From NCBI RefSeq assembly GCF_014697355.1, contig NZ_JACJRQ010000001.1, positions 648,124-712,123 of the forward strand: a stretch of DNA of 64,000 bases, written 5' to 3'. This DNA is from Nostoc calcicola FACHB-3891 (lineage in GTDB: Bacteria > Cyanobacteriota > Cyanobacteriia > Cyanobacteriales > Nostocaceae). Under the pieces are notes generated by a model. That model was not told the origin of the DNA. It worked only from the letters and a program-made list of their open reading frames with translations, and ran no database searches. Position 1 is the first letter of the stretch; the number at the start of each line of letters is the position of its first letter. The translations under genes and the position numbers were made by a program. Shown one piece after another: positions 1 to 7,800 of the stretch.

Positions 1-693
1 ACCTCTAGCTTGTTGCTCTAATGTTCTTCCTAAGAGAATAAAGCCCAGCATCATTACTGGTTCGTCAAAGAAGCACTCCCAACCCATTTGGGGAAACAGC
101 AGCGCTACTAAACTAGCAATATAGGCTGTGAGGGTTCCCAATCCCACCAAGGTATTCATGTTAGGTGCGTTTCGCCGCCACCCCAGCCAACCATCTACAA
201 AAATTGGGCGGCCAGGAATTAGGATGGCGATCGTTGCCAGTCCACAGTGGAACCAGATATTATCCAATATTGGCAGCACTGAACTGCCAATATTACCAAA
301 ATGTCCACTTGCCGACAATACCAGCAACAGGGCAGCGATCGCCAACTGCCTGAGTGAAGAGTGCATTTGTTGGCGTTGTCGTTCTGCTGGGTCTGGTAAG
401 TTAGATATCTCCCCTGCTACTGTACCACTGGCTTTTCGGGGTTGAGTCGGAAATCCAGCGGCTGTTAATTGCTTTGCCAGTGCATCTGCATCTACCACAC
501 CCGCTTGTGACTCTACAACTGCTACCTCTGTTGCCAGGTTCACACAGGCGCTTTTGACTCCTGGATGCTGGGTTAGCTGTCGCTCTACAGCCTTCACACA
601 CCCAGCGCACTTCATACCTCCAACATCTAGAATAATTTTCTCTAGGATTGGGGCAAATTCTCGGTCTACCTTAGTTTTGGGAACAAGTTGCAT
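1..693 (-). CDS. Heavy-metal (copper-type) P-type ATPase, N-terminal part
   Basis: This is the first 231 codons of a gene that runs off the left edge of the window. Reading the minus strand from the ATG at 693, the protein has a heavy-metal-associated domain with the metal-binding motif GMKCAGC at about residues 26-32. Then come hydrophobic segments and the conserved stretch NAPNMNTLVGLGT. These features fit P1B ATPases that export or import copper, like cyanobacterial CtaA/PacS, which supply copper to plastocyanin and cytochrome oxidase. The CPC membrane motif, phosphorylation site and ATP-binding domains lie outside the window, so metal specificity is not proven. It is read as one open frame down to base 1, and it appears intact as far as visible. 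Confidence 0.85.
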   Translation of the reverse strand, partial: MQLVPKTKVDREFAPILEKIILDVGGMKCAGCVKAVERQLTQHPGVKSACVNLATEVAVVESQAGVVDADALAKQLTAAGFPTQPRKASGTVAGEISNLPDPAERQRQQMHSSLRQLAIAALLLVLSASGHFGNIGSSVLPILDNIWFHCGLATIAILIPGRPIFVDGWLGWRRNAPNMNTLVGLGTLTAYIASLVALLFPQMGWECFFDEPVMMLGFILLGRTLEQQARG

Positions 694-1044
694 GGCAAGT
701 GTTTAGATTCGCTACAAAAATTCAACGCCTGACTAAAAGCGTCTCTAATTCGAGCGTAGGCGAAATCTGGAACTACGACTGAATGTCAACCATATTAAAT
801 TTATTAATTTATCCTACCGCGCCGAGCGTCAATTACCGACCTTCGGTCGAGGGAATAGGCAACAGGCAACAGGCAAGAGTAAAGATTTTTGGTGAGACGC
901 CAAAATTGTTGCCTGTTTCCTCCACCAACAATCAAAGGTCAAAAGCCCCGCCTCGAAGGTGAGATTCCGTGGGGCGGGGTTTAAATTCCCGTCCCACGCC
1001 AACACTTATGCCTGTTGCCTATTGCCTGCTGCCTTTAACCTGTC
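694..1044. other. Repeat-bearing intergenic region
   Basis: No gene is visible between the P-ATPase start and the small membrane protein. The stretch holds GGCAACAGGCAA-type short repeats at about 850-880 and 1010-1030, and the hairpin listed at 941-983. The upstream region of the ATPase shows no recognisable operator. Confidence 0.5.
941..983 (-). terminator. Hairpin, possible minus-strand terminator
   Basis: The arms AGCCCCGCC (944-952) and GGCGGGGT (973-980) pair across a 20-nt loop. Read on the minus strand the stem is followed by CTTTTGACCTTT, so it could end transcription of the small gene at 1045-1242. It may instead be a dispersed repeat, since similar CCCCGCC hairpins occur elsewhere in the window. 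Confidence 0.4.
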
Positions 1045-1242
1045 TTACTTCCCAATTCTGGATTCTGAATTCTGAATTCTGCTGTAAGTCACATAAATAA
1101 TAGCTGCAACCTGGATTGGTATGAGGACAATGAGGCTTTTCCAAAAATTGTCAATTTCCAAATGAGACATGACGTTGAAATACCCTATGCCCAAGAAGAA
1201 AAACATGACCCAGTTCAGGTGTTTAGGTTTGAGAATGACCAT
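1045..1242 (-). CDS. Small two-helix membrane protein, unknown function
   Basis: A 65-residue protein with two hydrophobic segments, about residues 10-26 (WVMFFFLGIGYF) and 36-53 (LIVLIPIQVAAIIYV). I do not recognise a family. The C-terminal tail SRIQNSESRIGK comes from a dispersed repeat (AATTCTGAATTC type at 1058-1085) found at several other places in the window. The original C-terminus has therefore probably been replaced by repeat sequence. It stands alone, about 445 bases from the TM2-domain gene. The amphipathic, codon-like composition before the repeat suggests a real gene, but it could be a decayed one. Confidence 0.45.
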   Translation of the reverse strand: MVILKPKHLNWVMFFFLGIGYFNVMSHLEIDNFWKSLIVLIPIQVAAIIYVTYSRIQNSESRIGK

Positions 1243-1317
1243 ATTAATAAGAATAAATGTAAAAGTGCTGTATAACTGCTGCTATCAATTGGCTTAGTAC
1301 AGCACAGCGTCAAGCCA

Positions 1318-1460
1318 GTTACCGAGAAGGGGGAAAGGGGAAAGGGTAAGGGGAAAAGGGTAAGAATTAAAAACAGGGGAAAAGGTTAAAGGGTAAAGGG
1401 TAAAGGGATAAATTTAACCTTTCCCCCTTACCCCTTTCCCTTACCCCCATCACTTTTTCC
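1318..1460. repeat. Heptamer-type short tandem repeats (GGGGAAA/GGGTAAA)
   Basis: Degenerate tandem units such as GGGGAAA and GGGTAAA run across 1329-1409. They are followed by the complementary strand version (CCTTTCCCC, TTACCCC) at 1420-1450, so the region can fold into a long imperfect hairpin. The same family recurs at 1586-1615, 35820-35900 and 43295-43360. These are short tandemly repeated repetitive sequences of the kind common in Nostoc. Confidence 0.7.
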
Positions 1461-1634
1461 CCACACGGTATAGAGCAAGTATCTTAATTGCGGAGAATAT
1501 TAAAAGAAGGTTTTACCAGACACGCAGTGCGATAAAAATTGCCGACTCCATATTTTGAAACCCCTATTTTTCAAGTATGGGGTTACCTTTCCCCTTTCCC
1601 CCTTTCCCCTTCCCCTTCTTCATGATTACTTAAC

Positions 1635-1660
1635 AGACAAGGGGCTTTAGCCCCTTGTTC
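1635..1660. terminator. Perfect hairpin downstream of the TM2 gene
   Basis: ACAAGGGGC (1637-1645) pairs perfectly with GCCCCTTGT (1650-1658) around a TTTA loop. It lies about 30 bases past the stop of the minus-strand TM2-domain gene. The hairpin position suggests a transcription end, but no clear T-run follows on the minus strand, so it may be a factor-aided terminator or an mRNA stabiliser. Confidence 0.4.
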
Positions 1661-1688
1661 AATGTAGGCAAACTTCCGCCACGGTCTA

Positions 1689-1964
1689 CTAGAACCAACC
1701 CTGCTTATTCACAAAGTAGGTATTCACAAATTCTTCAGGGGACTTATTCAAGTAGATCATGCCTTCAATTAAACCTACAAGTTGCATAACTAATAAGGCA
1801 ACGCCGTAGGTAAAAGAACCTCCGACTACGGAGATTACCAACATGATAAAGCCTTCTGGGGCATATCCCAGAATCAACTTATGAACGCCAAATCCTCCAA
1901 GGATAATGCCACAGTAACCAGCTAAAAGTTGTTTAGTAGGATGACTGGGGTTGAGATTTGCCAT
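1689..1964 (-). CDS. TM2 domain-containing protein
   Basis: A 91-residue membrane protein with the TM2 layout: two transmembrane helices (about residues 14-30 and 37-62) joined by a short turn. The start carries the typical KQLLAGYCGIILGGFGVHKLILG signature region, in which G-x-H-x-F/L-Y/L-L-G is the family hallmark. TM2 proteins are small integral membrane proteins of unclear function. The ATG at 1964 is preceded by AAGGAG about 9 bases upstream, which supports this start. It is monocistronic, with a hairpin on each side (1635-1660 and 2028-2054). Confidence 0.8.
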   Translation of the reverse strand: MANLNPSHPTKQLLAGYCGIILGGFGVHKLILGYAPEGFIMLVISVVGGSFTYGVALLVMQLVGLIEGMIYLNKSPEEFVNTYFVNKQGWF

Positions 1965-2027
1965 ATGAGTGCTGCTCCTTAAGAAGTGAGGTATAAAAAT
2001 AAAGTCTTTATTGTAATAAGAGCGACT

Positions 2028-2060
2028 AAATATATTTGTTTAGCAAATATATTTTTAATT
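2028..2060 (+). terminator. AT-rich hairpin with T-run upstream of the TM2 gene
   Basis: AAATATATTTG (2028-2038) and CAAATATATTT (2044-2054) form an 11-bp perfect stem with a TTTAG loop. On the plus strand this is followed by TTAATTTTTTT. By form it is a plus-strand intrinsic terminator, but no plus-strand gene lies upstream. It could instead mark the 5' leader of the TM2 gene, whose ATG is about 65 bases away. Confidence 0.35.
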
Positions 2061-2707
2061 TTTTTAGTGTGAATAAGTGCCAGGATCGAGAACTAAAATC
2101 AGCGTGCTTTTAGTTTAGAAGAGATGCTGGCAAGATTCAGACATCAAATGTCTTTCAACATAGCCCGAAAATTTGTAGCTCGTTGACGGCTTTTGCTGGA
2201 TTTGATTGCAAATCCTGGTGCAGCAATTGTACTGATTTTCAGACAAGAGATTTATCTTGAAAAGAATCAACCTCAGTCATCAGCAATAATTGCTATGCAT
2301 ACCACTTTTTACAAGTCCATCAGTATTATTTCCGGAGTTTTTGGCGATCGCAGCAATAACGAGTATTGGTTGTTTGGGTAGTAAAAATGTGTAATTCTAA
2401 CTTCTTTCTTAGTTATCAATAACTATTTGCGCTAGTGCAAACTGGATTTGCAATCCAATTAATTACGACAAAAATAACTTGGTAAGGCAATTAACATCTC
2501 GAAAATAGCTAAAATTACCCTAATTAAGAATAAATGCTTAGCTGGATAGTTTGTTGTCTATGTTCAGAGCATTATTTAATTTGCTTTTGCCGTTGTTTGG
2601 CTTTTAGCGAGTATTTATGCTTACAACCAATTATGACTAGTAAATTGTTGCTATCTATGGAGATAAAATCAGATATTTCCATTTTTAGCAACAGTATTAA
2701 AAATGTA
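2061..2707. other. Intergenic region without recognisable gene
   Basis: About 650 bases between the TM2 gene and the CPBP protease gene. Two short plus-strand open frames (2193-2381 and 2534-2737) have no family resemblance, no good ribosome-binding site and AT-rich composition. I do not call them. One HIP1-like GGCGATCGCAG occurs at about 2343. Confidence 0.5.
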
Positions 2708-4285
2708 CTAATTACTACCAAGTATAAACAGGCTTAATAAAGTACCACTATTCCAGAGGCTGTGGAGGAGGATAGGAGCGAGGAGATTGCGCGATCGCGT
2801 GTAGACTACCCCCAATACAATGCCTAATGCGGTGAGTGGTAGAATTTCCGACAAGCTCAGGTGAGCGATGGCAAACAGCGAGCTACTGACAAGAATTGAT
2901 GCCCACACAGGTAAATAACGAGTGAGAGAGGGTAACAAAAAGCCGCGAAATAGAAGTTCTTCAAAAAATGGAGCTGCGATCGCCGCTGTAAAGAAAAACA
3001 TCCCAAGTGCTACACCATCTTGGCTTTCGAGCGCTAATTGCAACAAGGGATTGCTACCACCTTGTCCTTGCCAGAGTTGTTGATTGATTAAAGATACTAC
3101 TACAACTATGGGTAAAGCAGCGCAATAGCCCCCCAGTCCCCACAAAAACCAGTTATCTTGAAAACGGAAGCGAAACCAGAATTCCGGTAGTGGAAAAAAG
3201 CGTTTAATAGAGAAATACAGCACTGACAACGCCCCGGATGCTACCAGTATGTAACTAACTAAAACAGAAAAAGCTTGAAGTCGGACATCAGTAACGGGAC
3301 GCGGTATAGGGAGCAGTGATAGTAGTACGGGCACAAAAAGTTGTCCCATGAAGAAAAAGCCGACGACAAAAACCTGCAAAACCGTTTCCACATCCCAAGG
3401 CGTTGACCAAGCTAAATCAGCATTTTGACCTAATAAAGAGACTTTTCCTTTGAGTAAACGTTGAGCAAACAAGAAAACCAACAGTATTAGACCAATTAAT
3501 GCCGCCAAAGTCGGAATAGTACCAATAATTGCTAATTTCAACACTGCACCAGCAGCGGCTTCTTGTTGTGCAGCTTTCACTGCTGATAGGGCTTGTTGTC
3601 GCTGATCGAGTTGATATAGCTGAACTAAAGCAGTAGAGCGAAACCAACCTTCTAAATTCTTTTGAATAGGTTGTTGAGCATCGGGGAGCAGGCGGGGAGG
3701 ATTACTCCACAGTCCACTCAATACAGCAGCAGTTTGCCCAAATTCTGGATTGATATCTGAGCGTTTCTGTAATTCGCTCCAAGTTTTGAGGGCTGCATCC
3801 GTCTGTCCTTGCTGTGCTTGTAAAATTCCCAGCCGCAAGTCTAATTCAGCTAGTAATTTTTGTAGTTCCTTAAAAGACTTCTGTAACTGTTGCTGCTGTG
3901 ATTGTTGGGCAGTTTTAGTAGTAGGAGAAACATCTGGTAGAGGTTTAGGAGGTGTGGGAGTTATTTCAGGTTGAGAACCCAACTGTGCAAGTTTGTTGTT
4001 AACTTTGTCCAAATTAGTTTGAACAGATTGACGCGCTTCCTGATATTGCTTGGTAGCGCTTTCTAGGGGTTGCTCGCCCAGTATCGCTTCTCGAATCGCC
4101 TGGAGATTGTCATCGCTGGTATCTTGTGATTGCCAAGCTTGGGCTTGTAGAGCAATATTAATTTGATACAGTTCTAAGCGGCTTTGAAACTGAGGTTCTT
4201 GCCAACTACTGAATAAAGACAAAACTGCCAACAGAACTGCTATTGGCGTCATGATAAAAATTAAAATCAACCGCTTGAGTGTCAT
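2708..4285 (-). CDS. CPBP family intramembrane glutamic endopeptidase
   Basis: A 525-residue membrane protein. The N-terminus has a signal-anchor helix (about residues 5-26). It is followed by an extended Gln-rich, coiled-coil-prone soluble region (about 30-235) that holds a proline-rich linker. After that come several transmembrane helices. The C-terminal third has the CPBP (Abi/Rce1-like) protease motifs: EELLFRG (motif 1), FAIAHLS (motif 2) and LLHSLWN (motif 3). This family includes prenyl-protein proteases and bacteriocin-immunity proteins, and its cyanobacterial members are mostly uncharacterised. The long N-terminal soluble region is unusual for the family, which typically has 200-300 residues. 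It is transcribed alone, and a heptamer repeat lies just upstream. Confidence 0.85.
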   Translation of the reverse strand: MTLKRLILIFIMTPIAVLLAVLSLFSSWQEPQFQSRLELYQINIALQAQAWQSQDTSDDNLQAIREAILGEQPLESATKQYQEARQSVQTNLDKVNNKLAQLGSQPEITPTPPKPLPDVSPTTKTAQQSQQQQLQKSFKELQKLLAELDLRLGILQAQQGQTDAALKTWSELQKRSDINPEFGQTAAVLSGLWSNPPRLLPDAQQPIQKNLEGWFRSTALVQLYQLDQRQQALSAVKAAQQEAAAGAVLKLAIIGTIPTLAALIGLILLVFLFAQRLLKGKVSLLGQNADLAWSTPWDVETVLQVFVVGFFFMGQLFVPVLLSLLPIPRPVTDVRLQAFSVLVSYILVASGALSVLYFSIKRFFPLPEFWFRFRFQDNWFLWGLGGYCAALPIVVVVSLINQQLWQGQGGSNPLLQLALESQDGVALGMFFFTAAIAAPFFEELLFRGFLLPSLTRYLPVWASILVSSSLFAIAHLSLSEILPLTALGIVLGVVYTRSRNLLAPILLHSLWNSGTLLSLFILGSN

Positions 4286-4309
4286 TTATCCCCCTTTTAT
4301 CTGACTCAG

Positions 4310-4410
4310 TGCTGAGTGGGGAGTAGGGAGTAGTGAGTGGGGAGTTAGGAGTTAGGAGTTATTCTCCCCCTGCTCCCCCTGCTCCCTCATCCCCCTGATC
4401 CCCCTTGGGA
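4310..4410. repeat. Heptamer short tandem repeats (GAGTAGGG/GAGTTAGG)
   Basis: Degenerate tandem units of GAGTGGG, GAGTAGG and GAGTTAG run from about 4311 to 4358. The complementary CTCCCCCTG units follow at 4360-4400. It sits immediately upstream of the CPBP gene and probably overlaps its leader. Confidence 0.6.
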
Positions 4411-4433
4411 ATTATCGCAAGAAAAAGTCAGAG

Positions 4434-4658
4434 GTGGATAGATATTATCGATATTATGAGTCTGCGATGTCTACGACGGGCTACGCCTACGCACCTGCTA
4501 TGTTAAATTACAACCCATTGCACTGCTTCCCCTCCGCCGAGGATCTGCCTGATTCTGACGATGAACCTGTGGATAATCAACTACAACACTTGATTCCTGG
4601 CTTGCTAGAAGCGAATACGCTTGGGTTAAGAATTTTTTGGAGAACCATAGACCTGTAG
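4434..4658 (+). pseudogene. Uma2-family (DUF820) gene remnant
   Basis: The frame reads a peptide whose middle part, LHCFPSAEDLPDSDDEPVDN then QLQHLIPGLLEA, resembles the N-terminal region of cyanobacterial Uma2 (DUF820) restriction-nuclease-fold proteins. After about 45 matching residues the similarity stops at the sequence GAATACGCTTGGG and no catalytic core follows. The first part is interrupted by a 21-nt small repeat at 4469-4489 that encodes MSTTGYAYA with its flanks. I therefore call a truncated relic, not a working gene. Uma2 genes occur elsewhere in this window (20771, 47696, and a relic at 28416). Confidence 0.5.
4469..4489 (+). mobile_element. 21-nt small dispersed repeat inside a HIP1 site
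   Basis: A 21-nt unit starting GTCTACGACGGGCTACG lies between GCGAT (4464-4468) and CGCAC (4490-4494). Removing it restores the HIP1 octamer GCGATCGC. Identical units occur at 26783-26803 and 26924-26944 in the same relation to HIP1. It belongs to the class of very small dispersed repeats known from Nostoc genomes. Confidence 0.7.
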
Positions 4659-4684
4659 AGACGTTGCATTGCAACGTCTCTACA
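4654..4684. repeat. 31-bp perfect palindrome (TGTAGAGACGTTGCA arms)
   Basis: Two 15-base arms, TGTAGAGACGTTGCA and its complement, flank one central T. The GTAGAGACG core links it to the GTAGAGACGCGAT hairpins at 43440-43500, 47576-47602 and 58029-58053, so it is one member of a dispersed hairpin family. Confidence 0.7.
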
Positions 4685-4732
4685 TTGTTCGCAGGATAAA
4701 GGTTTTAGTCTTATCCCAAGCGTATTGAGATT

Positions 4733-4834
4733 TAAGGGACTTCCAATAAAAACAACATTATCCCCCATTGAAAGATTGCTGAATTCTGAATTCTGTATTC
4801 TGTATTCTTCTTCAATTTTTAGAAGTCCCTAAAT
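4733..4834. mobile_element. Possible miniature element with GGGACTTC ends
   Basis: About 100 bp are bounded by inverted ends TTTAAGGGACTTCCAATAAA (4731-4750) and the complement of TTTTTAGAAGTCCCTAAAT (4816-4834). The inside is only dispersed-repeat sequence (AATTCTGAATTCTG). The ends resemble those of the IS remnant at 61017-61457, so it may be a deletion derivative of the same family. The arms are imperfect, which keeps confidence low. Confidence 0.35.
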
Positions 4835-4841
4835 ATTTGGT

Positions 4842-7800
4842 TTAGCTAACAAGTTTTTCTCCTTTGAGCATCCGTGATGCAGCTTCGAGTAACGCTTCTT
4901 CGAGATAAGGCTTGGTAAAGTAGCCACTTGCACCGAGTTGAACTGCCATTTGTCTGTGCTTGTCTGCACCCCGTGAGGTAAGCATTGCGATGGGTAGGTG
5001 GTTGAGGTTAGAGTCTTTCTGAATGCGAGAGAGTAACTCCAGACCATCGCAACGGGGCATTTCGATGTCGCAAAATACGATATCACAAGGCAGACCGGAG
5101 CGGAGTTTATCCCAAGCTTCCTGACCGTCACGTGCTTGTTCTACGCGATAACCTGCTTTGTTGAATGTCAGAGAGAGTAGTTCTCGGACTGTGATTGAGT
5201 CATCGACAATCAGCACTGTCGGGTCAATCTTGGTAGCGGGGATGTCTGTAGGAGTAGATTTTTGCTGCCAAGAACCGCCACCAATTTGTGTGGAAATTCG
5301 TCCTTGGAAGATGTCGATGATCTCTAGCACGTCAGCGATGGGCATAATCCGACCATCACCCAGAACTGTAGCACCAGCTACACCAATGGGTTTGGGTGCT
5401 GGCCCTTCAAATTGTTTAATTACAATTTCTTGTTCGCTCAACACCAAGTCAATCTGTAGGGCAATCAGAGTATTTGCCGATCGCACCACAACCACAGAAA
5501 CCATATCATCATCTCGGTTACCGCCATACACATTACCGCGACTAATTTGGCGATTGAAGGTTAAAAGTTCCTTCAACGGTCGGAATGGTAGCAGGGTATC
5601 ACGCCAAGAAATAAATGATTGTCCATTGGCGTTATGCTGAATATTTTTGAGTGGGATATCGAGGGTATCTTCTACACCATCCATCGGGAAGGCAACTCTG
5701 GCTCTATCGGAGACACAACACAGAGCTTTACAAATACTCAGAGTTAGTGGCAAACGAATTGTGAAAGTGGTTCCCTTGCCGATGGCAGAATCGGTGTTCA
5801 CTGTGCCCCGAATTTCGCTAATGGCAGAACGCACTACGTCCATACCCACACCACGACCAGAAATTTCGTCTGCCTGGTCTTTGATGCTAAAACCAGAGTG
5901 GAAAAGTAGATCGTAGACTTCTAGGCGAGATATGGTTTTTGCCTGAGCTTCCGTAATCATGCCAATTTTGACTGCCTTAGCCTTAACCCGTGCGGGATCG
6001 ATACCTGCACCGTCATCGCCTACAGAAATCACAGTTTGGTTTCCTTGGTGGAAGGCACGAATAGTAATGATTCCCACGGGTGGCTTACCAGCAGCTTGCC
6101 TTTGTTCTGGCGTTTCAATACCGTGAGCGATCGCATTATTCAGCATGTGCGTTAGCGGATCGCTGAGATGATCTAAAATCATCTTGTCAATTAAGGTATC
6201 ACCGCCTTCAATTACCAACTCCACTTGTTTGCCACACTTGATGGCGTTGTCGCGCACACCTCGCCGCCAGCGATCGATAGTTTGGGCAAAAGGCACCATT
6301 CGCGCTCTTGTTAGTCCTTCTTGTAGCTGGGTGGTTACCTGGCGGAATTGCCGTGCTACTCGTTCAGTTTCTTCGGTGACAAAATCAATGTCACTAGCTG
6401 ATTCACGTACTCGGACAATGCGCTCAATCATTTGCTGGGAGAGTGTATGGAAGGGAGTAAAGCGATCCATTTCTAGTTCGCTAAAACCTCTGTCAGAATT
6501 CGAGTCTTCGGAATGGAAGCCAGAGTCTTTGGTTTTGCGTCCGGCTAATAGAGAAGCTTCCAAAAGCGATCGCTCGTACAACTCTTGCATCCTCGCTCCC
6601 ACATCTGAGAGTTGTTGTACCTGAATCAACAAGTTATCTAATGATTGTCGTAGTCGTTCGTGATCCTGCTCTAAGGTGTTGCGGTTTACCACCAACTCCC
6701 CAACTAAATTACTCATATCGTCCAGTTGCTTAACTGGAACCTTCATGGTTTCTTCAAATCTCGCAGCACGACGAGTAGAGGGGCGTGCAGTTTTATTTGT
6801 GTTCGATTTTGCCAGCGCTGAGTGTGATATTGTTTGATCTGCTTCTGCCAGCAACTTTTCCAAGTCGCTAAATTCATCTATGCGCGGTGGAGGGGAGATT
6901 TTCGGTGGGATTGGTTGAGTTAAGGGCTGGCGGCTAGATACAGGAGCCTCATTCTTATCTGTACCTAGCAATTCTTCCAGGGCAGCAAAATCTAGCTCTG
7001 GTATCTGCTTCGCTTTAGGAACAGGTGCTAATTCCTCTCCTAGTAATGCTTCCAAGTTTGCAAATTCATCATCTGAAGCAACTACTTCAACGGTTTCTGT
7101 TTCCGTCAATTTTTGAGTCAGGGCAACAGCATTTGCTTCCTCTAACACTGGTGCAGTTTCAGATGTCTCTTCTAAATTCCAGAAATTCGCTTCTAGATTT
7201 TCATCTTTTTCTGTTAATTCATTTATAATTAATTCATTAATTGTTACCGCGCTTTCTCCTTCTGTTAAAGCAGTTTCTGTAAACAATAAATCATTTTTAA
7301 AACTCAGATCTGCATTTTCTGGAAATTCAAAATTTGTTTCTAAAGTATTATTTTCAGTACCTAAAACTTCTGGTTTTATTTGGGATAATTCTGAAATTTC
7401 TAAAGTGGATAATTCATCCACATCATCTGTAATTTCCATCTGAATATAGGTGGAATTATCAACTGCTACATCCTCAAACAGTAGTTGCGGATTTTCATCA
7501 AAGGAGCCGAACAAATCACCTAGCTGTGCTTGGGATAATTCTGAAGTTTCTAAAGTTGATAGTTCACCCACAACATCATCTGTAATCTCCATCTGAATAT
7601 AGGTGGAATTATCAACGGCTACATCTTCAAACAACAGTTGTGGATTTTCATCAAAGGAGCCGAACAAATCACCTGGCTGTGCTTGGGATAATTCTGAAGT
7701 TTCTAAAGTTGATAGTTCACCCACCACATCATCTGTAATCTCCATCTGAATATAGGTGGAATTATCAACGGCTACATCTTCAAACAACAGTTGCGGATTT

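Noticed and set aside
2193..2737. Two short plus-strand open frames
   Set aside because: No family resemblance, no ribosome-binding site and AT-rich composition; likely chance.
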